DNA of 64,000 nt from Marinobacterium lacunae (GTDB lineage Bacteria > Pseudomonadota > Gammaproteobacteria > Pseudomonadales > Balneatricaceae). Below are positions 54,776-64,000 of the stretch, piece after piece; the stretch's first letter is position 1; each line of letters starts with the position of its first letter. The stretch covers positions 269,296-333,295 of the forward strand of contig NZ_JMQN01000018.1 of the NCBI RefSeq assembly GCF_000705555.1, read 5' to 3'. Position numbers and translations under genes: made by a program. The notes beneath the pieces were generated by a model that was not told where the DNA came from, did not search any database, and saw only the letters and a list, made by a program, of their open reading frames with translations.

Positions 54776-55093
54776 GTGTTGAGGGCCGGGATTGCCACAG
54801 TATCGCTTCTTCTGGCCGCCTGCGGCCCCAAGGACCCCGCGCGACTGTCGACCGGCGAAGAGCTGTATCAATACTACTGCCTCAGCTGCCACCAGGAGCG
54901 CAATTTAGGCCCCCACCTGGAACGATTGCCTCACGACACCCGCCCTCCACAACCTCATGAGCTGGTTCTCATGATGCGGCACGACTACGACAACCCCTCG
55001 CTACACCCCGACATACGCCTCCCCCAACTTAGCGCAGAGCAAGCTGACGCACTGGCACAGTATGCTTATAAACTGAGTATTCAGGGCAACTGA
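54776..55093 (+). CDS. Membrane-anchored c-type cytochrome lipoprotein
   Basis: The 105-residue product starts at GTG (54776), seven bases after AGGAG. It has a lipoprotein signal with lipobox LAAC near residue 16 and one haem-attachment motif CLSCH, after GEELYQYY. A Met suitable as axial ligand appears in VLMMRHDYDN, and the C-terminal helix is ADALAQYAYKLSIQ, typical of small class I cytochromes c. It is probably an electron carrier attached to the membrane. No oxidase or reductase genes are nearby, so its partner is unknown. The 3' end overlaps the convergent gene by 13 bases. Confidence 0.8.
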   Translation: MLRAGIATVSLLLAACGPKDPARLSTGEELYQYYCLSCHQERNLGPHLERLPHDTRPPQPHELVLMMRHDYDNPSLHPDIRLPQLSAEQADALAQYAYKLSIQGN

Positions 55094-55413
55094 AGAGACA
55101 CTGCCTGCAACAGCTGATCGCCTTCATGCCTATCCAGCAACTCTTTGAGGTGGTCAGGAGGTAAAGGCACAATCGACAGCAAGGCGTCCCCTGGCACACT
55201 GATCGCCCCGGAAAACGGCTCGTAGATACGATCCACTAACAGCAGCAATGGTGCCCGCTGATATTCAAGCGAAGTTAAATTTATACGCTGCTCTGCCTGC
55301 GCCTCGAACCGTACGGCACGACCGTCATGGGTAACACCGCTTACGGCTAGAAGAGCGCCATCCACTCCACGTTCCGGCACAATACGTGTCAGTATCATCG
55401 CATGCTGCATCAT
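55081..55413 (-). CDS. Hypothetical protein, 110 residues
   Basis: I do not recognise this product. It lacks a signal peptide and membrane helices and is rich in beta-type sequence: MILTRIVPERGVDGALLAVSG, RFEAQAEQRINLTSLEYQR and LLLLVDRIYEPFSGAISVPG. It ends with an amphipathic helix DHLKELLDRHEGDQLL. Codon use matches its neighbours. AGGGGG precedes the first of two ATG codons. Its last 13 bases overlap the cytochrome gene end. Confidence 0.6.
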   Translation of the reverse strand: MMQHAMILTRIVPERGVDGALLAVSGVTHDGRAVRFEAQAEQRINLTSLEYQRAPLLLLVDRIYEPFSGAISVPGDALLSIVPLPPDHLKELLDRHEGDQLLQAVSLQLP

Positions 55414-55445
55414 CCCAACCCCCTGTAAACCCGAGTCCTCAGCGC

Positions 55446-55913
55446 CTATTCACCACCGGGCCATGCCCCCTGGAAGCCCAGTTGCCGCCAGGCTTCATAC
55501 ACAACGACGGCACAGGCGTTGGAAAGATTCATGCTACGACTATCCTTGAGCATTGGTAATCTCAGCGTATCGAAGCGCTCTCGCACCTCAGCTGGCAGCC
55601 CGCGGGTTTCGGGACCGAACAGCAGTATATCGCCGGCCGAAAAAGAGGCTTCCGCATAACAGAGGTCGGTTTTTGTGGTCAGCGCCCATACGCGCCCTGG
55701 CTGCAATGCATCCACACAGTGTTGAAGGCTTGGCCAAGTTTTGACGTGGGCGTATTCATGATAGTCGAGACCTGCCCTTCGAAGCCGCTTGTCATCGAGT
55801 TCAAATCCAAACGGCTCAATCAGATGAAGTGCAAAGCCTGTATTGGCACACAGGCGAATGATATTGCCGGTGTTCGGTGGAATCTCCGGCTGGTAAAGCA
55901 CAACGTTAAGCAT
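55446..55913 (-). CDS. trmL: tRNA (cytidine34/uridine34-2'-O)-methyltransferase TrmL
   Basis: TrmL methylates the ribose of the wobble base in tRNA-Leu. The 155-residue SPOUT-fold protein shows [18 protein letters not shown] at the N-terminus, [26 protein letters not shown] and the deep-knot end [19 protein letters not shown]. Length is the family standard. It stands 44 bases downstream of ntrC and may be transcribed from its own promoter. Confidence 0.95.
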   Translation of the reverse strand: MLNVVLYQPEIPPNTGNIIRLCANTGFALHLIEPFGFELDDKRLRRAGLDYHEYAHVKTWPSLQHCVDALQPGRVWALTTKTDLCYAEASFSAGDILLFGPETRGLPAEVRERFDTLRLPMLKDSRSMNLSNACAVVVYEAWRQLGFQGAWPGGE

Positions 55914-55957
55914 ATCCGGCTCCTGAGCAGAGGAGCCGGATACTAACCTTTCATACC

Positions 55958-57394
55958 TCAGTCGTCACTCTCATCATCCGCCAGGTCCCCGGAGTCCATA
56001 CCCAACTCCTTGATCTTGCGTGTAAGCGTGTTGCGCCCCCAGCCCAGCAACTGCGCGGCATCGCGGCGACGACCAGCCGTATGCTTGAGCGCAACCTCGA
56101 TCATCGCCCGTTCGAACTGGGGCACAGCCTCGTTAAGGATCGCCTGCTGCCCTCTGGAGAGTTGCTGGTCGGCCCAGATTCGCAGCGCCTGCTCCCAGCT
56201 ACCACTTACCGGCACCCCCTCCTCCTGCGCATCGACCAGTTCGGTCGGCAGGTCGGAAATGAGCACTTCACGCCCCGAGGCCATTACTGTGAGCCAGCGG
56301 CAGATGTTCTCCAACTGACGAACGTTACCAGGCCAGGGCAGATCACAAAGGAACTGCTCTGTTTCGGTCTTGAGCACCTTGGGCTCTACAGCGAGCTCTT
56401 CGGCCGAATGGGCCAGGAAATGGCGCGCCAGACGCGGGATATCTTCCCGACGTTCGGCCAGCTTGGGGATATGGATGCGTATAACGTTAAGACGATGGAA
56501 CAGATCCTCACGGAAACGCCCTTCCTTTACCAGACGCTCAAGGTTCTGGTGGGTTGCAGCAATGATGCGCACATCTACCTTAACTGGAGTATGACCGCCT
56601 ACCCGATAGAATTCGCCATCGGCCAGCACACGCAGCAAGCGTGTCTGGGTATCGGCCGGCATATCGCCAATCTCGTCGAGAAACAGTGTGCCACCGTCCG
56701 CCTGCTCAAAACGTCCACGGCGAGCCGCCTGGGCGCCGGTGAACGCGCCCTTCTCATGACCGAAGAGCTCGGACTCGATCAAGTCTTTTGGAATGGCCGC
56801 CATATTAAGCGGTATAAAGGGGCTAGCCGAGCGCGGGCTATGACGATGCAGCGCATGCGCCACCAACTCTTTACCTGTGCCCGACTCACCATTGATCAAC
56901 ACCGTAATGTTGGAGTGGGAGAGCCTACCGATGGCGCGGAAAACCTCCTGCATGGCAGGTGCTTCACCGATAATTTCTGTGGTGGCATCCACGATCTGTT
57001 CGGTGACCTTCTCACGACGCTCATGAGCATGCTCGATGGCACGCTTAACCAGCGCCACCGCTTCATCAACATCAAACGGCTTGGGCAGATACTCAAAAGC
57101 GCCGCCCTGATAAGAAGCGACCGCACTTTCAAGATCGGAATGCGCGGTCATGATGATGATCGGCATATCCGGGCTTACTTGCTGAATGTGATTAAGCAGC
57201 TCCAGACCATCGGTTCCCGGCATACGGATATCGCTCACGATGGCATCGGGCTGCTCACGGTCAAGCCTGCGCATAAGATCATCGGCATTCTCGAAAACCA
57301 GCGTATCGACACCCGCCGAGGTCAGCGCCTTCTCCAGCACCCAGCGGATCGATCGATCGTCATCTACAACCCAGACATTACCTGAGGTTCTCAT
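55958..57394 (-). CDS. ntrC: Nitrogen regulation response regulator NtrC (GlnG)
   Basis: NtrC is the sigma-54 activator of nitrogen assimilation. The 478-residue product has a receiver ([12 protein letters not shown], acceptor in [12 protein letters not shown]), an AAA+ domain with [15 protein letters not shown], the sigma-54 contact loop [10 protein letters not shown] and FLDEIGDMP, then a Fis-type HTH ([19 protein letters not shown]). ATG at 57394 has GGAG seven bases upstream; the longer frame to 57457 lies inside ntrB. It overlaps ntrB by 17 bases. NtrC sites are predicted upstream of glnA nearby. Confidence 0.97.
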   Translation of the reverse strand: MRTSGNVWVVDDDRSIRWVLEKALTSAGVDTLVFENADDLMRRLDREQPDAIVSDIRMPGTDGLELLNHIQQVSPDMPIIIMTAHSDLESAVASYQGGAFEYLPKPFDVDEAVALVKRAIEHAHERREKVTEQIVDATTEIIGEAPAMQEVFRAIGRLSHSNITVLINGESGTGKELVAHALHRHSPRSASPFIPLNMAAIPKDLIESELFGHEKGAFTGAQAARRGRFEQADGGTLFLDEIGDMPADTQTRLLRVLADGEFYRVGGHTPVKVDVRIIAATHQNLERLVKEGRFREDLFHRLNVIRIHIPKLAERREDIPRLARHFLAHSAEELAVEPKVLKTETEQFLCDLPWPGNVRQLENICRWLTVMASGREVLISDLPTELVDAQEEGVPVSGSWEQALRIWADQQLSRGQQAILNEAVPQFERAMIEVALKHTAGRRRDAAQLLGWGRNTLTRKIKELGMDSGDLADDESDD

Positions 57395-58451
57395 GATTCT
57401 GCTCCAGCGGTATAAACAGTTGGAACCGCGTCTGACCCGGTTCAGTGTTACATTCAATTAATCCGTGGTGACGATTGATGATCGACTGGGCGATTGACAG
57501 GCCCAGACCCGAACCATCGGGCCTACCGGTCACCATCGGATAGAAAATGGTCGATAGCAGCTCACTGGGAATACCCGGGCCGTTATCGACAATCTCGACT
57601 GAGCACACCAGTCGATGGCGCTCTGTTCCAAGCGTGATCTGCCGCAGTGCTCGAGTGCGTAATAGAATCTGAGGCTTGGGCGTTTTCGACTCCTGCAACG
57701 CCTCCATTGCATTGCGCGTGATATTGAGAATCGCCTGTATCAACTGTTCGCTGTCCCCTTCGAACTCAGGGATACTGGGATCATAGTCCCTCACCAGATG
57801 GATATGCCCGGCCGACTCTACCTGCACCAGGCTGCAGACGCGCTCAAGTATCGCGTGAATATTGACCATCTCAATATTGGGAAGCTTATGCGGCCCAAGC
57901 AGTCGGTCGACCAGATTTCGCAGACGATCTGCCTCCTCAATGATGATGCGGGTATATTCATAGAGGCTCTCATCCGCAAGTTCACGTTCGAGCAACTGCG
58001 CAGCCCCTCGGATACCACCGAGCGGATTCTTGATCTCATGAGCAAGACCGCGCACCAGCGTGCGAGCCGTGGCATGGCGCGTCAGCATCTCCTCTTCCCG
58101 CTCGATGCGTATCAAGCGATCGCGAGCCTGAATCTCAAGCAGCAAACCGGACTGGGGTAGCGGATTGACGCTATAGTCAACGATCAGTTCCTGCCCGCTC
58201 TGCGTAATCAGGCGAGACTCACGTTTGCTATAGGGATGGCCGCTGCTGAACGACTCTTTCAATACCTTGATCTCTTCTTCGCTTGAAGAGAGCCACTCGT
58301 CGATAGCGCGATTCTTGAGCCGACGCAAGGTAGCTTCCAACAACATCTCCGCGGCCGGATTCATGTATTGGATGCGCAGGGACTCATCGAGCAGCAACAC
58401 CGATGAGGTCAGGTTATCCAGGATCTGTTTATGCGACTGTTGACGAAACAT
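57378..58451 (-). CDS. ntrB: Nitrogen regulation sensor kinase NtrB (GlnL)
   Basis: NtrB phosphorylates NtrC under nitrogen limitation and acts as phosphatase when bound by PII. The 357-residue cytoplasmic protein has a PAS domain (LLLDESLRIQYMNPAAEML), the H-box RGLAHEIKNPLGGIRGAA, and the ATPase N-, G1- and G2-boxes (LNITRNAMEAL, VDNGPGIP, GSGLGLSIAQS). No membrane segment is present, as expected for NtrB. Gene order glnA-ntrB-ntrC is canonical; glnD earlier in the window supplies the PII-modifying input. Confidence 0.97.
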   Translation of the reverse strand: MFRQQSHKQILDNLTSSVLLLDESLRIQYMNPAAEMLLEATLRRLKNRAIDEWLSSSEEEIKVLKESFSSGHPYSKRESRLITQSGQELIVDYSVNPLPQSGLLLEIQARDRLIRIEREEEMLTRHATARTLVRGLAHEIKNPLGGIRGAAQLLERELADESLYEYTRIIIEEADRLRNLVDRLLGPHKLPNIEMVNIHAILERVCSLVQVESAGHIHLVRDYDPSIPEFEGDSEQLIQAILNITRNAMEALQESKTPKPQILLRTRALRQITLGTERHRLVCSVEIVDNGPGIPSELLSTIFYPMVTGRPDGSGLGLSIAQSIINRHHGLIECNTEPGQTRFQLFIPLEQNHENLR

Positions 58452-58670
58452 CGACTCATTCTCTACTTAACCGTTATTAACCAAGCAAGTTACACGCCAA
58501 CTCGAACATGCCCGCTTAGGCACCACCCATGCGCAGGTTCGGAGCATCGATTAGCAAACAATACTCGCGACGGAAGAATAACGCATCAAATTGGTGCACA
58601 TACCCAAATGTACAGCCCTCATTACGAGCACACCGGCATCTCTATCAGACGCACCTTGAAAACTGGCAAT

Positions 58671-58700
58671 AAAAAAAGGCCTCCCGAAGGAGGCCCTTTT
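58671..58700 (-). terminator. Intrinsic terminator after glnA
   Basis: A GC-rich stem (GGCCTCC at 58678-58684 with GGAGGCC at 58689-58695) around a TTCG-type loop is followed by seven T residues on the minus strand; the other strand also has a T-run, so it may work both ways. It sits 20 bases after the glnA stop. The remaining 58452-58670 gap holds no gene; ntrB is expected to have its own promoter or to be reached by read-through. Confidence 0.88.
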
Positions 58701-58719
58701 TGCAATACTTTCTGCTTAA

Positions 58720-60126
<1,407 letters not shown>

Positions 60127-60213
60127 TTGGCTCTCTCCACTCGATGAATTTGCCAGACGCTAATACTTATTCAGTTGCTCGTTTCGTGACAAGCTAACCA
60201 TGGCACAGCATAT

Positions 60214-60229
60214 AGCAACATATATGCCA
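60214..60229 (-). promoter_or_regulatory. Sigma-54 promoter of glnA
   Basis: On the minus strand TGGCAT, five bases, then TTGCT matches the sigma-54 -24/-12 consensus (TGGCAC-N5-TTGCA) at 60229-60214, with the invariant GG and GC 10 bases apart. Transcription would begin near 60203, about 75 bases before the glnA ATG. NtrC activation is expected from the family context. Confidence 0.85.
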
Positions 60230-60291
60230 GCACTGTAATTGTGCTAAATGCCTATTTTCTGGTCGTCTAGACCACCCCAAGTACGCCACCA

Positions 60292-60339
60292 TGCACCAAC
60301 ATGAAACACGAAAGATCGAGAACGCACCATTATCGCGCA
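60292..60339. promoter_or_regulatory. Two NtrC enhancer-like sites upstream of glnA
   Basis: NtrC binds TGCACCA-N3-TGGTGCA. The sequence at 60292-60308 (TGCACCA-aca-TGaaaCA) and at 60323-60339 (cGCACCA-tta-TcGcGCA) each keep one strong half-site. Their starts are 31 bases apart, three helical turns, and lie about 97 and 128 bases upstream of the predicted glnA start. E. coli glnA has its enhancer sites at similar distances. The rest of 60127-60534 also holds a TGGTC-N5-GACCA palindrome at 60260-60274 of unknown role. Confidence 0.6.
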
Positions 60340-60495
60340 CTTACTCGATTCTGCCCTATTCCCGCACGCAGCGACTCCAACAGCATAATACCCGAACCAT
60401 TTAAATAGCGCCTCTATACCCGACATTTACAATCGCGGTTTTGTGCTTAATCGATAGATGCTCACTTAGTAATCGATTGTTAGCACACCCTTACG

Positions 60496-60501
60496 TATAA
60501 T
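60496..60501 (+). promoter_or_regulatory. Candidate -10 element of typA
   Basis: A perfect TATAAT lies 34 bases before the GTG start of typA. No matching -35 sits at the expected distance, so the promoter is either weak or activator-dependent. The position between divergent glnA and typA fits a typA promoter. Confidence 0.45.
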
Positions 60502-60534
60502 ACTGCCCTTTAGAATCAATCCAGGTACCACCGC

Positions 60535-62349
60535 GTGATCGAAAACCTCAGAAATATAGCCATCATCGCACACGTCGACCATGGCAAAACGACCCTCGTG
60601 GACAAGCTCCTGCAGCAGTCCGGAACCCTGACTCGTCGCGACGAAGGGGCCGAGCGAGTGATGGACTCCAACGACCAGGAACGTGAACGCGGCATTACCA
60701 TTCTGGCGAAAAATACCGCTATTCGCTGGGGAGAGTATCGCATCAACATCGTCGACACTCCGGGACACGCAGACTTCGGCGGCGAAGTTGAGCGCGTGCT
60801 GTCCATGGTCGATTCCGTACTGCTGCTGGTCGATGCTGTCGACGGCCCGATGCCCCAAACCCGCTTTGTAACGCAAAAAGCGTTCGCACGTGGCCTTCAC
60901 CCTATCGTCGTCATAAACAAGGTCGATCGCCCGGGCGCACGCCCCGACTGGGTCATGGATCAAGTGTTTGACCTGTTCGACAATCTGGGCGCCACCGACG
61001 AGCAGCTCGACTTCCCCGTTGTTTATGCCTCTGCACTTAACGGTATTGCAGGTAACGACCCCGAAGAGATGGCCGATGACATGACGCCGCTGTTCGAAGC
61101 GATCGTCAAGCACGTACATCCGCCGATCGTCGATACCGACGGCCCGTTCCAGATGCAGATTTCCGCCCTGGATTACAACAGCTATGTCGGCGTCATCGGC
61201 GTTGGCCGCGTTACCCGCGGCAAGGTTCGCACCAATACTCAGGTCAAAGTAATCGACAGCCACGCCAAAGTGCGCAACGGCCGCGTCCTGAAGATCATGG
61301 GTTATCTAGGTCTTGAACGCGTCGAAGTCGAAGAGGCGCAGGCTGGTGACATTATCTGTGTAACCGGCCTGGACGAGCTGAATATCTCCGATACGCTGTG
61401 CGATCCAGATGTCATCGAAGCGCTGCCTGCACTGTCTGTTGACGAGCCGACCGTTTCTATGACATTCCAGGTCAACGATTCACCGTTCGCCGGCCAGGAC
61501 GGCAAGTTCGTCACCAGCCGCAACATCAAAGAGCGTCTGGACCGCGAACTTATCCACAACGTGGCGCTGCGCGTAGAGCCGGGCGACTCCCCGGAGAAGT
61601 TTAAGGTGTCCGGTCGTGGCGAGCTGCACCTCTCGGTTTTGATCGAAAGCATGCGTCGCGAAGGCTTCGAGCTGGGTGTATCCCGTCCGGAAGTTATTCA
61701 AAAAGAGATCGACGGACAGATTCAAGAGCCGTACGAGCTTGTCATGCTCGATGTCGAAGAGCAGCATCAGGGCTCTGTAATCGAGGAACTTGGCAAGCGC
61801 CGTGGTGACATGACCAATATGGAAGTCGACGGTAAGGGTCGTGTCCGACTGACGTTCATGATCCCCTCGCGCGGCCTGATCGGTTTCCGTAGTCAATTTC
61901 TGACCATGACCTCAGGCACCGGTATCATGACCTCCATCTTCGACCACTACGGACCGGTGAACAAGGGCGAAGTCGTTTCCCGCAACAACGGGGTGCTCGT
62001 ATCAATGGTCGCTGGCAAGGCTCTGGGTTACGCTCTGTTCAGCCTTCAAGAGCGCGGCCGCCTCTTTATCGATCCCAATATCGAAGTGTATGAAGGGATG
62101 GTTCTGGGCATTCACAGCCGTTCTAACGATCTGGTCGTCAACCCTACCAAGGGTAAACAGCTGACCAACGTACGTGCTTCAGGTACAGATGAAAACATCG
62201 TACTGACGCCGCCGATCAAATTCTCCCTCGAACAGGCGCTGGATTTCATCGAGGACGACGAATTGGTCGAAGTTACACCGACCAGCATCCGCATCCGCAA
62301 GAAGCTCCTTAAAGAGAACGAGCGTAAGCGAGCCGGTTCCAAGAAGTAA
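60535..62349 (+). CDS. typA: Ribosome-associated GTPase TypA/BipA
   Basis: BipA is a translational GTPase of the EF-G class, important for 50S assembly and stress growth. The 604-residue protein begins (GTG) [19 protein letters not shown] and continues with [15 protein letters not shown] (switch region), [15 protein letters not shown] and [15 protein letters not shown]. Domains II, III and V follow, then the BipA-specific C-terminal domain with [15 protein letters not shown] and [17 protein letters not shown]. The start is GTG with an AGG upstream. A strong terminator follows. Confidence 0.97.
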   Translation: MIENLRNIAIIAHVDHGKTTLVDKLLQQSGTLTRRDEGAERVMDSNDQERERGITILAKNTAIRWGEYRINIVDTPGHADFGGEVERVLSMVDSVLLLVDAVDGPMPQTRFVTQKAFARGLHPIVVINKVDRPGARPDWVMDQVFDLFDNLGATDEQLDFPVVYASALNGIAGNDPEEMADDMTPLFEAIVKHVHPPIVDTDGPFQMQISALDYNSYVGVIGVGRVTRGKVRTNTQVKVIDSHAKVRNGRVLKIMGYLGLERVEVEEAQAGDIICVTGLDELNISDTLCDPDVIEALPALSVDEPTVSMTFQVNDSPFAGQDGKFVTSRNIKERLDRELIHNVALRVEPGDSPEKFKVSGRGELHLSVLIESMRREGFELGVSRPEVIQKEIDGQIQEPYELVMLDVEEQHQGSVIEELGKRRGDMTNMEVDGKGRVRLTFMIPSRGLIGFRSQFLTMTSGTGIMTSIFDHYGPVNKGEVVSRNNGVLVSMVAGKALGYALFSLQERGRLFIDPNIEVYEGMVLGIHSRSNDLVVNPTKGKQLTNVRASGTDENIVLTPPIKFSLEQALDFIEDDELVEVTPTSIRIRKKLLKENERKRAGSKK

Positions 62350-62356
62350 ATCGGTA

Positions 62357-62388
62357 CAAAAAGGGCAGCTTTCGAGCTGCCCTTTTTA
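62357..62388 (+). terminator. Intrinsic terminator after typA
   Basis: A perfect 13-bp stem (62358-62370 with 62375-62387) closes a TTCG loop and is followed by a T-run, starting seven bases after the typA stop. It ends the typA transcript before the pip-dtd pair. Confidence 0.92.
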
Positions 62389-62468
62389 CTTCCCCTCACT
62401 GCAGCTGTCCCCTCCTATACACTCCCTTTATACTGACCTCTGCCGGAGATCGATAAACGGAGTTATAT

Positions 62469-63419
62469 ATGCGCACCCTCTATCCCGATATACAGTCCAA
62501 TCACGAATACCGTGTAAAAACCGATGATGGCCATTCACTGTATGTAGAAGAAAGCGGCAATCCTGCCGGGATACCGGTTCTGTTTATACATGGCGGCCCC
62601 GGAGGCGGATGCTCTCCCACTCACCGGCGCTTCTTTAACCCCGACAAATACAGAATCATTCTATTCGACCAGCGTGGTTGTGGACGGTCGACACCGCATG
62701 CGAGTCTCGATAGCAACAGGACCGACAAACTCATTGCCGATATTGAGCAGATCCGGGAGCTGCTCGGCATCGAACAGTGGCTCTTATTTGGAGGCAGCTG
62801 GGGCTCTACGCTAAGCCTTGTGTATGCCCAAGCCCATCCTGAACATGTGTGCGGATTAGTTTTGCGGGGGATTTTCCTGTGCCGCAAGCAAGATATAGAC
62901 TGGTTCTATCAGCGCGGTGCAAGTGCCATTTTCCCAGACTTCTGGCAGGACTATCTAGCCCCAATCCCCAAAGACGAGCACGGGGACCTGCTCACTGCAT
63001 ACTACCAGCGGCTAACATCGGATAATGAGCTGATTCGCATGGCCGCGGCCAAGGCCTGGTCGGTATGGGAAGGCCGCTGTTCGACTCTGGACCCGAATCC
63101 CGATGTTGTGGAGCATTTTTCCGATCCACACTTTGCCTTGGCGATGGCACGCATCGAAGCACACTATTTCATGAATAATGCTTTCCTGTCCGACAATCAG
63201 ATCCTGAAAGATTGCCAACATATACACAACATACCCATTACAATCGTCCATGGTCGCTATGATATGGTTTGCCCGATAGAACAGGCTTTCGCGCTCTATA
63301 AACAACTACCACACGCAGAACTTCACATTGTTCGTGACGCCGGCCATTCTGCATTCGAGCCCGGAATCATAGATAACCTTGTATCCGCGACCGATCATTT
63401 CGCACTACGTCAGGCTTAA
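62469..63419 (+). CDS. pip: Prolyl aminopeptidase (proline iminopeptidase), S33
   Basis: Pip removes N-terminal proline from peptides. The 316-residue alpha/beta-hydrolase has the oxyanion motif VLFIHGGPGGGCSP, DQRGCGRSTPH, the nucleophile elbow FGGSWGSTLSL (Ser), an Asp in HGRYDMVCP and the catalytic His in DAGHSAFEPG. The cap domain between about 150 and 240 is typical. GGAG lies six bases before the ATG. dtd starts four bases after its stop, so they form a pair; dtd-pip adjacency is also seen in Pseudomonas. Confidence 0.95.
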   Translation: MRTLYPDIQSNHEYRVKTDDGHSLYVEESGNPAGIPVLFIHGGPGGGCSPTHRRFFNPDKYRIILFDQRGCGRSTPHASLDSNRTDKLIADIEQIRELLGIEQWLLFGGSWGSTLSLVYAQAHPEHVCGLVLRGIFLCRKQDIDWFYQRGASAIFPDFWQDYLAPIPKDEHGDLLTAYYQRLTSDNELIRMAAAKAWSVWEGRCSTLDPNPDVVEHFSDPHFALAMARIEAHYFMNNAFLSDNQILKDCQHIHNIPITIVHGRYDMVCPIEQAFALYKQLPHAELHIVRDAGHSAFEPGIIDNLVSATDHFALRQA

Positions 63420-63423
63420 TACG

Positions 63424-63873
63424 ATGAAAGGACTTATCCAACGTGTCAGCAAAGCGAGCGTTAGCGTCGAGGGCAATCAAGTCAGCGCGATAGAGAAAGG
63501 CATACTGCTACTCCTGGGGATCGAGAAAGACGATACAGAACAAAGCGCCGATAAACTGCTGCACAAAATTCTCAATTACCGCATTTTTGCCGATAGTAGC
63601 GACCGGATGAACCTAAGCCTGCTTGATACAGGCGGGGGGCTTTTGGTTGTCTCTCAGTTCACCCTTGTCGCTGACACGCGCAAAGGCATGAGACCGGGGT
63701 TCTCAAAAGGTGCATCACCTGAGCATGGGGAAGAGCTCTACGAATACTTCACCCGGCAGGCATCGCTGCAACTGGGTAATGTGGCGACCGGGCGCTTTGG
63801 CGCAAATATGCAAGTGTCATTGGAAAATGATGGTCCCGTGACATTTATGCTGGAATCGCCACCGGGAGTTTGA
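63424..63873 (+). CDS. dtd: D-aminoacyl-tRNA deacylase
   Basis: DTD hydrolyses D-aminoacyl-tRNAs and glycyl-tRNA-Ala, a proofreading step. The 149-residue dimeric enzyme shows MKGLIQRVSKASVSVEG, NYRIFADSSDRMNLSL, the motif LLVVSQFTLVADTRKGMRP (SQF-type active site) and the C-terminal GRFGANMQVSLENDGPVTF, which carries the cross-subunit Gly-cisPro-type loop (NDGPVT). Length is typical. It is the last gene in the window. Confidence 0.96.
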   Translation: MKGLIQRVSKASVSVEGNQVSAIEKGILLLLGIEKDDTEQSADKLLHKILNYRIFADSSDRMNLSLLDTGGGLLVVSQFTLVADTRKGMRPGFSKGASPEHGEELYEYFTRQASLQLGNVATGRFGANMQVSLENDGPVTFMLESPPGV

Positions 63874-63887
63874 GCGCAAAAGATCCA

Positions 63888-63989
63888 GGCAGGTGGTCGG
63901 GGCCTGCCCACCTCCGTGTAACAGGCCCCACCGCAGCATCCTTGCTGCTCCCATACCGTCCTTGATATGGGATGAGGGTAAAGCATCCC
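63888..63989. other. Non-coding, hairpin-rich segment at the right edge
   Basis: After dtd no gene is seen to the end. Several inverted repeats are packed here: GGGGCCTG/CAGGCCCC (63899-63906, 63922-63929), GCAGC/GCTGC (63933-63937, 63944-63948), CCCATA/TATGGG (63950-63955, 63966-63971) and GGGATG/CATCCC (63969-63974, 63984-63989). Read on the minus strand the segment ends with a GGCAGG/CCTGCC stem and a short T-run near 63881, as if a small structured RNA or the end of a convergent transcript came from the right. No known RNA family was recognised. Confidence 0.35.
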
Positions 63990-64000
63990 GCTTTAAAGTC

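Noticed and set aside
63888..63989. Signal recognition particle (4.5S) RNA at the right edge
   Set aside because: A GGAGCAGC stretch looks superficially similar, but the conserved GGAAGGAAGCAG tip and the pairing around it are absent.

Overview
The window is a gene-dense, high-GC stretch of a gammaproteobacterial chromosome. Codon use, the ATG/GTG/TTG starts and the gene order (miaB-ybeZ-ybeY-corC-lnt, leuS-lptE-holA, glnA-ntrBC, typA, fabY, regBA, a divergent psi gene beside rimI) fit the Pseudomonas/Oceanospirillales side of the class. Polar flagella (flgO, flgP, flgT), a chemoreceptor, nitrogen control (glnD, ntrBC, glnA) and uptake plus hydrolysis of a nitrogen compound suggest a motile aquatic or marine heterotroph. 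The species cannot be fixed from sequence alone. I found no tRNA, rRNA, insertion sequence, phage gene or CRISPR array.

Layout. 1-7345 (minus): translation and envelope cluster rpsB-tsf-pyrH-frr-uppS-cdsA-rseP-bamA (bamA cut by the left edge); dxr, usually between cdsA and rseP, is missing. 7440-11248 (plus): map, glnD and a DUF1244 gene. 11268-13842: divergent flagellar genes flgOP and flgT. 13918-22304: small coiled-coil protein, a cyclase-like protein, an OmpA-type lipoprotein, fabY, a small lipoprotein, tatD, prfC and a chemoreceptor. 22529-24333: redox two-component pair regB-regA. 24323-33413 (minus): accessory catabolic block made of a GntR regulator with a palindromic operator, a complete Liv-type ABC importer, an M20 carbamoylase-type hydrolase, an amidase and a LysR regulator. 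33566-37208 (minus): CbiM-like permease, rimI, cryptic holD and leuA. 37430-41679: a PatB/MalY aminotransferase and all EF-P modification genes (epmA, efp, epmB). 41797-55093: mainly RNA, ribosome and envelope housekeeping (miaB through holA). 55446-60339 (minus): trmL, ntrC, ntrB, glnA with a sigma-54 promoter and NtrC sites. 60496-63873 (plus): typA, pip, dtd. The last 110 bases are non-coding and rich in inverted repeats.

The most notable signal is a structured RNA at 39626-39720 (minus) that fits the cyclic di-GMP-I (GEMM) riboswitch. It lies between the efp terminator and the start of epmA, which would place EF-P lysylation under second-messenger control. Nitrogen control is also well represented: GlnD (PII uridylylation), NtrBC and glnA are all here, and glnA carries a textbook sigma-54/NtrC enhancer layout.
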